A DNA stretch of 64,000 bases. Source: Isoetes taiwanensis (taxonomy: Eukaryota > Streptophyta > Lycopodiopsida > Isoetales > Isoetaceae). Shown here in pieces: positions 55,588 to 64,000 of the stretch. The stretch spans positions 7,532,074 through 7,596,073 of the forward strand of contig JAJEKV010000067.1 in assembly GCA_021234155.1 (NCBI GenBank). Direction: 5' to 3'. The position numbers and the translations under genes are program-made. Under the pieces are notes generated by a model. It saw only the letters and a list, made by a program, of their open reading frames with translations, ran no database searches and had not been told where the DNA came from. The number at the start of each line of letters is the position of its first letter. Positions within the stretch are counted from its first letter, which is position 1.

Positions 55588-55800
55588 ATGCTGATATTGC
55601 ATCAGCATGTTCAGTAAAATTTATTTTGTTTTCACGAATTTGTATGTACAGTCAAATGTGGAACGTCATCTCATGCAAAGAAGTACACTGCCAGAAGTGG
55701 CATAAACCAAGTTCAGAATTCTTTCATTCTTTAAATGCCAGGGGATGTTTTGGTCAAATTTTCTGTAAAATTGAATCCTTTTTCACGAATTTGAATGATT
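55517..55800 (+). repeat. 147-bp-spaced duplication of the PPR gene end and 3' UTR
   Basis: ATCTCATGGCAAGCAGTATA at 55521 recurs as ATCTCATGCAAAGAAGTACA at 55668, followed in both by CTGCCAGAAGTGG and AAACCAAGTT, a TTTAAATGC stop region and TTTCACGAATTTG(T/A)ATG. The second copy is diverged (about 85% by eye). Confidence 0.85.
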
Positions 55801-56270
55801 CAATTGTTGCCTTTTCTTTTGTGAACTTAATATTTGTTGATTTGTATTTCTGCAAACGTATCTTTCATTTTCTCTCTAAGCCCTGGTAAACTCTATTATT
55901 TGTGCTCCATTTTTTATGGTTTTAGCATTTGAACTTGTATGCCCATTTTCAAACCATATATAATGATACATCAAATTTCGAATTTTTATTTTTTGGATAG
56001 CTAATATTTCTGGGTTCTGCCTCATGCAAGGCCGACACGTGTGCTTTAAGCTTGCTTCAAAGCATGAAAGGGATGCCTATGCGAGGTTTGCGAAAATGCC
56101 CTTGCCGCTGTAACCTACAAAGCAGATGCAGCAGTTATTTGTGTTTCTTGCGCGATAATGATATCCACTCTGCAAACCCTCTTGCATAGAGGCATGAAAG
56201 AAGCCCTGTGGTTCCGTTCTTTAAATACCCTAATGCCATTAAAATTCGCCATTCCGTAAGATTGTGCTTC
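55801..56270 (+). other. intergenic DNA 3' of the PPR gene
   Basis: AT-rich first half, GC-richer second half. No gene recognised. Confidence 0.35.
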
Positions 56271-56271
56271 T

Positions 56272-56600
56272 TTGCTCAAGAATCATCAACATCAAGAAGA
56301 GGACGATGAAGATTATGATAATGAAGAGGATGAGCTTAGCTCTGCGGCTGAGGCCGCTTCTTGGATCCTCTGTGGCGATGAAACAGGAATAGATGGGGAA
56401 GAAAGCATACTGCCGGATTCTATTACTGCTGCAAAAAGACTTAAGGAGAAAAATCAAGCCTAAGGCAGAAGCTCCTAATTTGGATGTTTTTTCGGAGATG
56501 GATCCCTATGTCAATACTGATTCCCATTCTGATGCGTACCCAGAACAAAGGCATTTCTTAAGACTCTCCCTCGTTGTTAAATCAGTTGTCTCCAGTCTGT
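56272..56600 (+). pseudogene. possible CONSTANS-like middle-region fragment
   Basis: The plus frame at 56272-56463 has an acidic run (EEDDEDYDNEEDE) followed by AAEAASWILCGDE. A second frame continues AEAPNLDVFSEMDPYVNTDS. In CONSTANS-like transcription regulators an acidic stretch precedes EAASWLL, and an F--VDPYLDLD-like phrase follows. B-box and CCT domains are absent. This rests on two short motifs and may be wrong. Confidence 0.3.
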
Positions 56601-56609
56601 TCTATCCGT

Positions 56610-57238
56610 CATAAATCCTTCGCGACTATCAGATCCAAAAACAGGGCATTCGCCTGCATTCTGGGCTCGAGGGATGGGCTGGTTCGCCATGGCAGTGATT
56701 GATACGCTAGATTATTTTCCAAAAGATCACCCAAAAAGGGGCGAGCTGCTGGGTATTGTGAATCAGACCCCTTAGCCATGAAGAATGTGCAAGATCCGGA
56801 ATCAGGGCCATGGTGGGAAGTACTGGACAAGGGAGGGGAGGCAAAGAATTTCTTAGAATCCTCTGTATCCGCCATGTTTGTGTATTTTTTTGCAAAAGGG
56901 GTAAAGATGTGTTTTTTGCCGGAAAGCTATGGCGATCTTGGGTGAAGGCTTACAGCGGCATGGTGGATCATTTCGTTGAAGAGCTGCCGGACAATGGATT
57001 GAATTTCACCGGAACTGTTTCAGGGGCTTGATTGGGAAGGAATCCATACAAAAATGGAACTTATGCTTACTACATTCACGTACCAGTTGTTTCTCAGGAT
57101 CAAAAAGGCGTTGGAGCTTTTTTAATGGCCAGTGTTGAAGTTTCCATGCTCCCTAATTCTTCATGTGCATCGGAAAATGGACCCTCTAGCAATAGCTTGG
57201 CATTTACTAGAACCTATGTTTGTAATGTTCGCCCTTAA
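56610..57238 (+). pseudogene. GH105 rhamnogalacturonyl hydrolase-like fragment
   Basis: The plus strand reads SDPKTGHSPAFWARGMGWFA, MAVIDTLDYFPKDHPKRGEL, and after a shift MKNVQDPESGPWWEVLDKGG, FLESSVSAMFVYFFAKGVKM, LPESYGDLG, then (second shift) VKAYSGMVDHF, LNFTGTVSGAG-LGRNPYKNG, YAYYIHVPVVSQDQKGVGAF and LMASVEVS, ending at TAA. Family GH105 (six-hairpin, YteR/YesR type) has WGRGNGWYAMALVD-L---P-DHP, LW-QV-D------N-LE-S-S-MF-YA-AKGV--GYL, L-GTVSVAGLGG-PYRDG-YEYY----VV-ND-KGVG-FLLA. The match is strong. Only the C-terminal ~200 residues are present, and two or three frameshifts or stops (near 56775, 56940 and 57030) break it. The start of the enzyme is missing. Best known in bacteria and fungi, so origin is of interest. 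Confidence 0.8.
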
Positions 57239-57690
57239 TGTACTTTCTTCTCTTTTAGGGTATGGTCGCCTGCTGCCATGACCCCACCTCGGAGCGACGG
57301 TAAACCCCCCGTCCCTATGCTGGTTATCGCCAGGCAGCCATGGGTATCCCCGTCCAGGTGTCGTCGGTTTGTGGCCAGGTGTCGTTATCTAGGTTTCCTT
57401 CAACCGAGACACCAGGTTCCATCATCCGTGCCTGCAATGACCTCTGTCGTGACTTGAATGTCCCTGGCACCGTCCATGCTCGTGCACTAGATGACCACGT
57501 CCGTGTTGAAGAAAATACCCCGAGCATGCCGATTTGAAACGAATTCAATGCGGGTTTGAAACGATTTGGCGCCCAAAGCTTGCACTCGATTGCATTCTTC
57601 GAAATTGAATTCTCCCGACACCCGCTATGGCTTCCATGGCCATAAAATCTCGCCCTCCTTTCACAGTTCAAATGTTATCGAGAGGAGGTC
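57239..57690 (+). other. GC-rich leader of the Pogo-like element, no gene recognised
   Basis: Open in several frames on both strands but without motif. It may be the 5' part of the transposon that follows. Confidence 0.3.
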
Positions 57691-59814
57691 GGGACGCAAC
57701 ACGAAGGTAGCCATGGTTTCGGCGAGGGCACGGCGAGAACCGATCTTTGAAAGGGGTACCCGTGAGACCGCATCATCCAAGAGGGTCTCAAGCTACCAGA
57801 CAAAGAGGAGGGCACCACAGTGCGGTCGCTACTACAGTCCAATGCCAAGGAGGCCGAAAGTAGGAGAGGTCAATGGACGTAAGAGCAAATGCTCGACATC
57901 CTCAAGAGGTAAGCGAAATATGGCATTTCAATTAGAGAGGCTTTAGGAGGTCCGGTATACCGTAGTCCACAATCGTGGGATTGGTTATACCTACGAACAA
58001 GCCACAAGCAAACAAATCATCCACGAGATATTGACAACTCTCCAAGAGGAGGAGCTCAGTCAATTGGGCCCTTAGCATGGCGGGGCAAGGGATGGGGTCA
58101 CACTATTTGGTCACAAGGAAAAGGCAGCAGAGATGGCTAGAGCAGGGGGGCTCATGTGGTGAATCCGAGTACCGTGCGCAAGTGGTGGAAGCTCTTTAAA
58201 CAAAGACACCCGAAGTGGCTCTAAGGCTAGATGTGGCCGGGGCCCGTGCCATGACACAGAGAACCTCGACAACTTCTATGCCGGGGCTTAAGCAGATTTA
58301 TGTTTGAATTTGCATTCCCGCCCAAGGATATGGAATGTCGACGAGACCGAATTCAAAGCGGGAAAGTGAAGGGGTTGAAAATCATAGCTAGAAAGGGGGG
58401 AATAGGGTGAGTGAGGTAGTTATAAACAATAGGGAATGGGTTACTATTTTGGTTTGTGTTAATGCTGAGGGGTACAGGATCCCCAACATGTATATTTTTA
58501 AAGGTAATCGCATGAGGCAAGATCATATTGCAAGATGTGAAGAAGGTGCCATTCAGTCGCGGCAATCTTCGGCTTGGATGACATCGAATCTGTTTAAGTC
58601 ATGGTCGTCACATTTTGCGCCAAGAGTTCCGTGGTGTATCCCCGCACCAGCCTCACCTTATCATATTGGATGGTCATGGCAGTCATGTAGAGTTGGAAGT
58701 CATATTGGAGGCAAAAGAGAAGGGCATCCACTTTGCCTTATTGCCTCCACACACATCTCATAGACTTCAGCCTCTAGATGTGGCATGCTTTGCCCCTTTA
58801 AGGCAAATTCAAAGAGGCATAGAGCTGCCTACATGGTAAGCAAAGGGAGGGGCGTAACCAAAGAAGGAGGAGATATAGCGTAATTGATTTCCCAAATCAA
58901 TTGCATGCGCCTCACACCCCGCAACATCAAGGCAGTGTTTTAGGGCAAACCGTATCCGCCCTTTGACCAGGAAAAGGTTAAGCCGTGTCAAGAATGTACC
59001 AGTTTGGGAGGGTGCATGTTGAAGATATTACAAAGAGGCCAGAGCAAGCCGGAGAAGATTACCATCCGGATATGGCACAAGTGGAGGCCTTTGACATGGC
59101 GTAAGTGCACCACCGCCTATGGGAGGCCTTACCAGACAACTCCCAAATGAAGTGCAGAATGACCAAATGCCACACAATCCATTTGGTGATCAAGTGCCAC
59201 AAGTCGCCATGTGGAACCTAACCATGAATTGCCCATTGAAGGTGCTGCTGTAATGAGTCAGGTGCATGCCAATGATGTTGGAGGATCTCAAACATATGGC
59301 ATGCCATCACAGACCATAAGGGCAAGGAAGAGAGGCTTTGCCCCAGATCTGGGAGGGAGAGTTCACATATCAAGTGATGGTTTTTGTGAGGCATTGAGAG
59401 CGTAACGTGCCAGAAGGGCAGAAGGCCGAAATTGAAATTGAGCACCGGGGCAAAGGGAAGGTTGAGGCTGCAAGGAGGAAGGCTGAAAGGGAGGAGGCTG
59501 CCAAGAGGGCACAAGCTAACAGGGAGGAGAGAGAGATGAGGAAGTTGGCTGATGCAAGGGAAGCTGCAAGTGCTGCAAGGCTTAGGGAGTTTATGTACCC
59601 AAGGGGGATGTCTAGAGTGGCATCCATATTTGGTTTTCAAAGGGTGTTGAGCGAGGAGGTTAAGACAAGAAGATTACAGGTGAGGAACAGGCTTAGGATT
59701 AGACAAGGGTTAAGTCCACTTGGGGCACCCATTGCTGTAAATCAGACGTCCCCAGGAATTGACCAGGCTCTTCAACCTGCTGTACCTGCTAGTCCCTGTC
59801 AGGGTATTTTTTAA
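57690..59814 (+). pseudogene. Pogo/Tigger-type DDE transposase
   Basis: Frames at 57700-58400 carry a degraded helix-turn-helix and CENP-B-like region (RRGTKEQSLRD-like pieces, ISLREALGGPVYR-like, TTLQEEELSQL, ENLDNFYAG). The DDE_1 catalytic core follows: IWNVDETEFK near 58325 (first Asp), REWVTILVCVNAEGYRIPNM, YIFKGNRMRQDHIARCEEGA, HLIILDGHGSHVELEVILEA near 58645 (second Asp), and LLPPHTSHRLQPLDVACFAP near 58740 (third Asp). The C-terminus (59407-59814) is a Lys/Glu/Arg-rich coiled coil, then RVASIFGFQRVL. Several frameshifts and stops (near 57946, 58290, 58405, 58500, 58590, 59405) make it inactive. These belong to the Tc1/mariner superfamily, TA target. Confidence 0.85.
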
Positions 59815-61042
59815 CCTCCCTACATATTTGAAGGGGCGTAAAATATTGGCCACTACTTACCTTGGATAAATTGCTAAGCATAGTTTGGCCTGGCCATTTG
59901 TTGAATTGTTATACCAAGGAGTTGTAACTTAAATGGCGAAACCATAGGACTAATGTTTTCTCAAAAAATTCGAATTGGCCACATCTGTATATCTAACATG
60001 TGAAGATGGTAACTAGTTATATATTTGTCGGGCCCCCTTGATCATTGAGATCACGATAGCTCACCTATCATTTTAGAGTCTTAAACTTGTTTTGCACCAT
60101 AAGTTTTCTTTGCGATTCATATGTTGTACTTAACAAATCCAAATTGCTCTATTTGTGCACAATTATATTGCGCATTTTGGCATCATATACATACATGGAT
60201 GGATGGAACTTGTTAGTAATAGATGTGTAAATCACATTATATCTATTTTCTCTCTTTACATTATAGTATTGATAGTCTCATTTTGCAAAGGCTATCAAGT
60301 TAATATGTGCTAGGGATTTCAAGTTACCCATATTCACCTATGTACAAGCAAACTTTAATATGGCCAATAAGGTCGAAATGAAAGACAATCAAGTCAGAAT
60401 CAGCCATGTATTTCCACCTGCATTTGTTGCTAACTCCTTTCTATCCTACTCCACACTTCGAAATGCAATACCTGCAAGGGAGACTCTTGCTTGGGAGTAG
60501 GAGCGGGCTGATGCAAGACACATTCATGCCAGAGAACAAGTATCGGAAATACTTGACGTGGTTTTGACATGTGGTTGTGCCATCTGTCAACCTTACCTGT
60601 AGAATAGGGTCTGATAAAAGAGAATAAGGATTCACACCAAGTCATACTCTATTCCAGCTTCTGGAAAAGAACACATAATGAATCAGAAATATGTTATGTT
60701 TCTGCCAAGTATAATGACGTCAGGAAATCTGTTTCAAACTTTTCTATGTAGTTCTCTACATAGAAATTTTGTCCCTACAATTGGCCAATGTAGAGTCTGG
60801 CCACAACCTTAAAAGTATAAAATTATTCCATGGTTTAAATGGCCACCCCAGCAAGTTTTTAGTGCGTGTAGTATTTTGAAATGGCCATGCCCTATGGGTC
60901 TGAAGATTTGGCAAATATCAAATTGGCCACTTATGGAGTGAATTTAATAAGTTGGTGTTTTGAACTGGCCACCACCACTTGGTTATGGTGAGAATGCATC
61001 CTACTCCGGTGTGGCCGACTATTTCTTGAAAAATGTGAATGT
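59815..61042 (+). repeat. region with many (T/G)GGCCA motifs, possibly subterminal repeats
   Basis: TGGCCAC or a close variant appears about eleven times, e.g. near 59850, 59890, 59975, 60782, 60799, 60840, 60880, 60918, 60967, 61010 and 61043, clustered at both ends. Clustered short motifs next to a transposase are typical of subterminal binding sites. No terminal inverted repeat was found. Otherwise no gene. Confidence 0.4.
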
Positions 61043-61609
61043 GTGGCCAACTGGCCCGCCGGGGCCACTAAAAAATACCATGGTCCCTGTGTAGACCTGA
61101 ACTCCCAACCATTGGATGATGCTGATGAAGAGCAAGTCATGTGCAGTTTAGATGACACACATATCTGCTCGGGTGATCCTGGTCATGAGCATCACATAAG
61201 TATCGAGGGTTGCATACCTCTTGTTAGGCCTGTAGCAAACCCAATCAACACACTCAATTCCCCAATGAAGAGGTGGGACTTGCCCGCCCACGACAAGAAC
61301 ATGCCGACATTGGTCACGCAACTCAATGAGACCGACACCCGGGGATGGGTGAACTATGCCGCAGCCAATTCGGGACCCGAGCATGACCAAAGTTCTTGTC
61401 GCAATAGACAAGGCAAGGATTATCGTGAAATGGTGGAAATTGGGGTAGACCCTGGAATTGTGAGCCGTGCAAAGGAGATGGATGTTGGGTTTGCAAGGAT
61501 ATGGAGGGCTGACATGGCTCGAGTCACCCAGCCAACTCCAAGGTTTGGGGAGGGGACCTCATTCATAGCTACACCCGCTGATAGCCAGGTATGTTTGGTC
61601 ACGTTGTAA
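61043..61609 (+). CDS. unknown protein, one exon of a longer gene or TE ORF
   Basis: A 188-codon frame with balanced composition, starting MANWPAGATKKYHGPCVDLN. It has DDADEEQVMCSLDDTHICSG, a His/Cys-containing stretch, then KEMDVGFARIWRADMARVTQ. A good splice donor (GATAGCCAG|GTATGT) lies at 61588, so the frame probably ends there and continues in another exon. I recognise no family. Position next to the GGCC-motif region and the Pogo remnant suggests a second ORF of a DNA transposon, but that is a guess. Confidence 0.4.
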   Translation: MANWPAGATKKYHGPCVDLNSQPLDDADEEQVMCSLDDTHICSGDPGHEHHISIEGCIPLVRPVANPINTLNSPMKRWDLPAHDKNMPTLVTQLNETDTRGWVNYAAANSGPEHDQSSCRNRQGKDYREMVEIGVDPGIVSRAKEMDVGFARIWRADMARVTQPTPRFGEGTSFIATPADSQVCLVTL

Positions 61610-63280
61610 TCTTAATATTCAGTTCACCTTTTATTTGGCAATCGCTATTAACGCATTAATGTGTACGTATCCAAAGACTCTGATGAAACCCAAGACAATT
61701 AAGCATGTCGACAACTTATTGTACATAATATATGAAGGAAAATAGTGAACTTGTTGTGCAAGATTTATGACTAAGATAGTGAACCCGATTAAAATAGTGA
61801 TTGTTGCACATTCCCGCTGCATGGACCCCGACACCAACACAACCATAAATAAATAACAAGAGAAGTGAACATAAACAATGAACAAAGAATGAACCGCAAC
61901 AAAGGATGTGAAAAAAACAGGATCATTCCATTACACAAAAATAATGTTCGACAAAATTGAGCCCCTCGGGCTGCAAAAATATGCCCGGCGGGCCGCTTTT
62001 TCAACATGAAGGAAGAGGAGGCGAGGATCGCCCGGGGGGCCTTTCAGTACAAAGGGGGCAGCAAAAAAATTAACCAACGGGCTTTGGAATAGCACATGGT
62101 CGCCCTCGATTACGATTTGGCAATGGATCGTCGATCTCGGGAATGAGCCCGCCAACTTGAGAGACTATTTCGGCGATACTGACGCCGATGTAAGAACCGG
62201 CCCGTTGCCAGATCTCTGCCGGTTCCTAATCTTGAAAGAGTTAGGAGTGGTAGAGGTCGAGGAGGAGCTAACAGGAGGATGGCGCCGGGCGAGGCGAAGC
62301 TCTCTTGGAGGATCATACCCGCCACCCCTCACTATGTCCCACCTCCCGCGGACCCGGATAATCGGGTTCGTCGTGCATCCATGACGCCCTAAACCCCGAA
62401 CACAAACGACAAAGCACAAGATCAATGGAAGATAAGAAACAAAAAACATATCGAACCCGAGAACATACCTCGGCCGCTAAAACCCGGATGCTTGAAAGGA
62501 ATGGCGATCTTCCCCCCCGCCGCTCAATTTAAGGGCTTAATCGCAATGATGGGCCAGATTTCAAGAATCCGGCCTTTACAAAATTTAATTAATTGGCATC
62601 CCATTACATGGCCGGGAATGTTCGGGCCAAATTGGGTCAAGAATTGGAGTTAGAGTGGAGAAATTAAGCCTCAATTCGGCGGAAGTGGGCCAAAAGACCA
62701 ACGGTTTACCGCTAAGTACCTCGAACCGGTACCATACGTATTGGTAGTCGGGCGACCTAGGCCTCAGATATCGACACCTAGGCCCGCCACTAATAATGAG
62801 ATGTGGCCTCCGGTGGGAGCTGGCGCGTGGCGTGCATCCAAAGAATTGCGCCGATAGGTGGCAACATGTGCGCCGTGGTGGTGGCACCTCCCGCGCTAGC
62901 ACGCAATAAAGGCCGCTAAAGAGGGCCCTCACCGCGAGGTGTGGTTTGGGACACGGTAGGGGTGGACGCTTGACCCCCTTCTTTAGGCCACCATAACTTT
63001 TCGATGGAGATTGAATTTCGGAAAATTGTCTTCGGGGAAGTTGTTGAGGACAACATTAGGTATCCCAATAAATTGACAGATCAAAATTTGGGTGAAAACC
63101 GGGTGTTTAAGGACAATTTGCCCCTTAAGTGCGCGGAACATGGCGACCATACCCTACTCTAGTAAAAGCAAAGCAATGGACATTGGATACCTCATTTTGC
63201 AGGATAGCCAAAGTGAATATCTGAAACAATTAGAAACATGCAGAGCCCAAGAGTATTTTAGCGTCCCCAATCCCTATACG
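61610..63280 (+). other. GC-rich unknown DNA
   Basis: Frames are open on both strands over 61930-62930 (for example minus 62932-62585, 115 codons) but no motif is recognisable. Plus 62000-62110 reads MKEEEARIARGAFQYKGGSK in one frame, also without a known match. I cannot decide whether it is coding. Confidence 0.3.
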
Positions 63281-63282
63281 TA

Positions 63283-63480
63283 TATAAGAAAGCCCACTAT
63301 AAGAAAGCCCATTTAGTGAACTTTCCTGCCCACTAAACGGATGGGCTTTCCATATACAAGAAAGTTTAGGCAACATTCCTGGTGTGGAAACTAGGCGAAG
63401 CGCGTAACGCGGAGCCTGGCAAAGTTTGTTTAGACAACATTCCTGGCGTGTCAACCAGGCAAAACTTTGTCTGCAGACAT
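63283..63480 (+). repeat. cluster of inverted and direct repeats
   Basis: GAAAGCCCA(T) near 63290 and 63306 faces TGGGCTTTC near 63343; CACTAAA flanks the centre. AAGTTTAGGCAACATTCCTGG (63362) is repeated as TTGTTTAGACAACATTCCTGG (63427), and CCAGGC-AAA(A/G)CTTTG follows in both orientations. Confidence 0.6.
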
Positions 63481-63864
63481 GTCCATCATTTAATCAGCCA
63501 TAGATTTTGCAATTTGTGTACTGCAAAAATATAACGCATCAATGACATATGATAAAGCTCTGTTGTTAGAACATTTTGCATGTGTGTATTTATTCAATCA
63601 TCCTAAAGGAGCTGAGTCTATTGTTTATTAGAATTGCAGGATACCTTAGATACATGGATCATTAAAGTGGTCCCTGCTAATGTTCATGGAGGTCAAGCAT
63701 CCAAAATGGGGTGTAGTGCAAATAATGCTGTTTTTTTATGAAGTCATGAAACATACATTTAGTGTTTTTTTACTACATCTTTTTTTGTTACAGTTTAAAT
63801 TGAGAAATTTCACCTCGAAATGCCCTCCATAATAGTTGGGTTTAGAACTGACACTAAGTTCGTT
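63481..63864 (+). other. AT-rich intergenic DNA
   Basis: No feature seen. Confidence 0.4.
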
Positions 63865-63911
63865 AAGAGAAATGTTCGCGGCGGCCTTGGCCGCCGCGAT
63901 AAATTTCTTGT
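63865..63911 (-). repeat. 47-bp GC-rich quasi-palindrome, copy 3 (reverse orientation)
   Basis: On the minus strand: ACAAGAAATTTATCGCGGCG, GCC AA GGC, CGCCGCGAACATTTCTCTT. Same length and borders as the copies at 38187 and 42487; flanks unrelated. Confidence 0.85.
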
Positions 63912-64000
63912 ACATATAATATAAAATTGTTGAAGTTTTAAATCGTTTAGATAGCTATGTGTGTAGTCCCTAGCTTTCAGGTCGTTTATATGTCTTTGAA

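Overview
This is a eukaryotic nuclear window, almost certainly from a land plant with a large, repeat-dense genome (a gymnosperm, fern or lycophyte fits, but the lineage cannot be proved from this sequence). The signs are a P-class pentatricopeptide repeat (PPR) gene, plant-type L1 LINEs, Ty1/copia and Ty3/gypsy elements, a tRNA-derived SINE, exon-like islands with GT-AG borders, no bacterial gene organisation, and AT-rich sequence between elements. Most open frames are fragments of decayed transposable elements (TEs). Host genes are few and far apart.

Layout. 1-5.4 kb: two gypsy elements on the minus strand, the left one apparently nested in the reverse transcriptase (RT) of the right one. 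5.4-7.6 kb: unassigned DNA with a GC-rich island. 7.6-9.4 kb: strong inverted repeats, then an unrecognised one-exon gene. 9.4-14.4 kb: low-complexity intergenic DNA with small tandem repeats and a complete SINE. 14.4-19.4 kb: a copia element with 5' LTR, primer-binding site and polypurine tract, but only 46 bp of 3' LTR, abutting an L1. 19.4-25.5 kb: that L1 on the minus strand, itself interrupted twice. 26.3-29.05 kb: a second copy of the element that interrupts the L1. 29.2-31.9 kb: a scrambled gypsy element. 32-37.1 kb: three LINE fragments. 37.1-40.5 kb: nothing clear. 40.5-42 kb: C-terminal exons of a GT90 O-glucosyltransferase. 43.2-43.6 kb: a broken protein kinase fragment. 44.7-48.06 kb: a LINE interrupted by a third copy of the same interrupting element. 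48-53.7 kb: small duplications, isolated exon-like islands and a GATA microsatellite. 53.8-55.6 kb: the PPR gene. 56.3-57.2 kb: a possible CONSTANS-like fragment and a clear GH105 glycoside hydrolase fragment. 57.7-59.8 kb: a decayed Pogo/Tigger-type transposase. 59.8-64 kb: GGCC-motif-rich DNA, an unknown 188-codon frame and GC-rich unknown DNA.

The most notable signal is a dispersed family with three copies (20212-23047, 26451-29051, 45010-47257). Each copy carries the same ~270-370 bp block at one end and the same ~122 bp block at the other. Spacing is similar (about 2.2-2.8 kb after removing a nested MITE) but interiors look unrelated. One interior holds the start of a DUF569 (fascin-like) gene, and the others hold exon-like pieces on the matching strand. 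This is the pattern expected of a gene-capturing non-autonomous TE (Helitron- or Pack-like), although the termini match no family I can name.

Other points: a 47-bp GC-rich quasi-palindrome occurs three times with sharp borders; the SINE shares its 3' tail with a LINE in the same window; and a 322-bp MITE has a 4-bp target duplication and a related empty site. The genes do not form a pathway. Only the PPR gene and the one-exon gene at 8-9.4 kb look intact.
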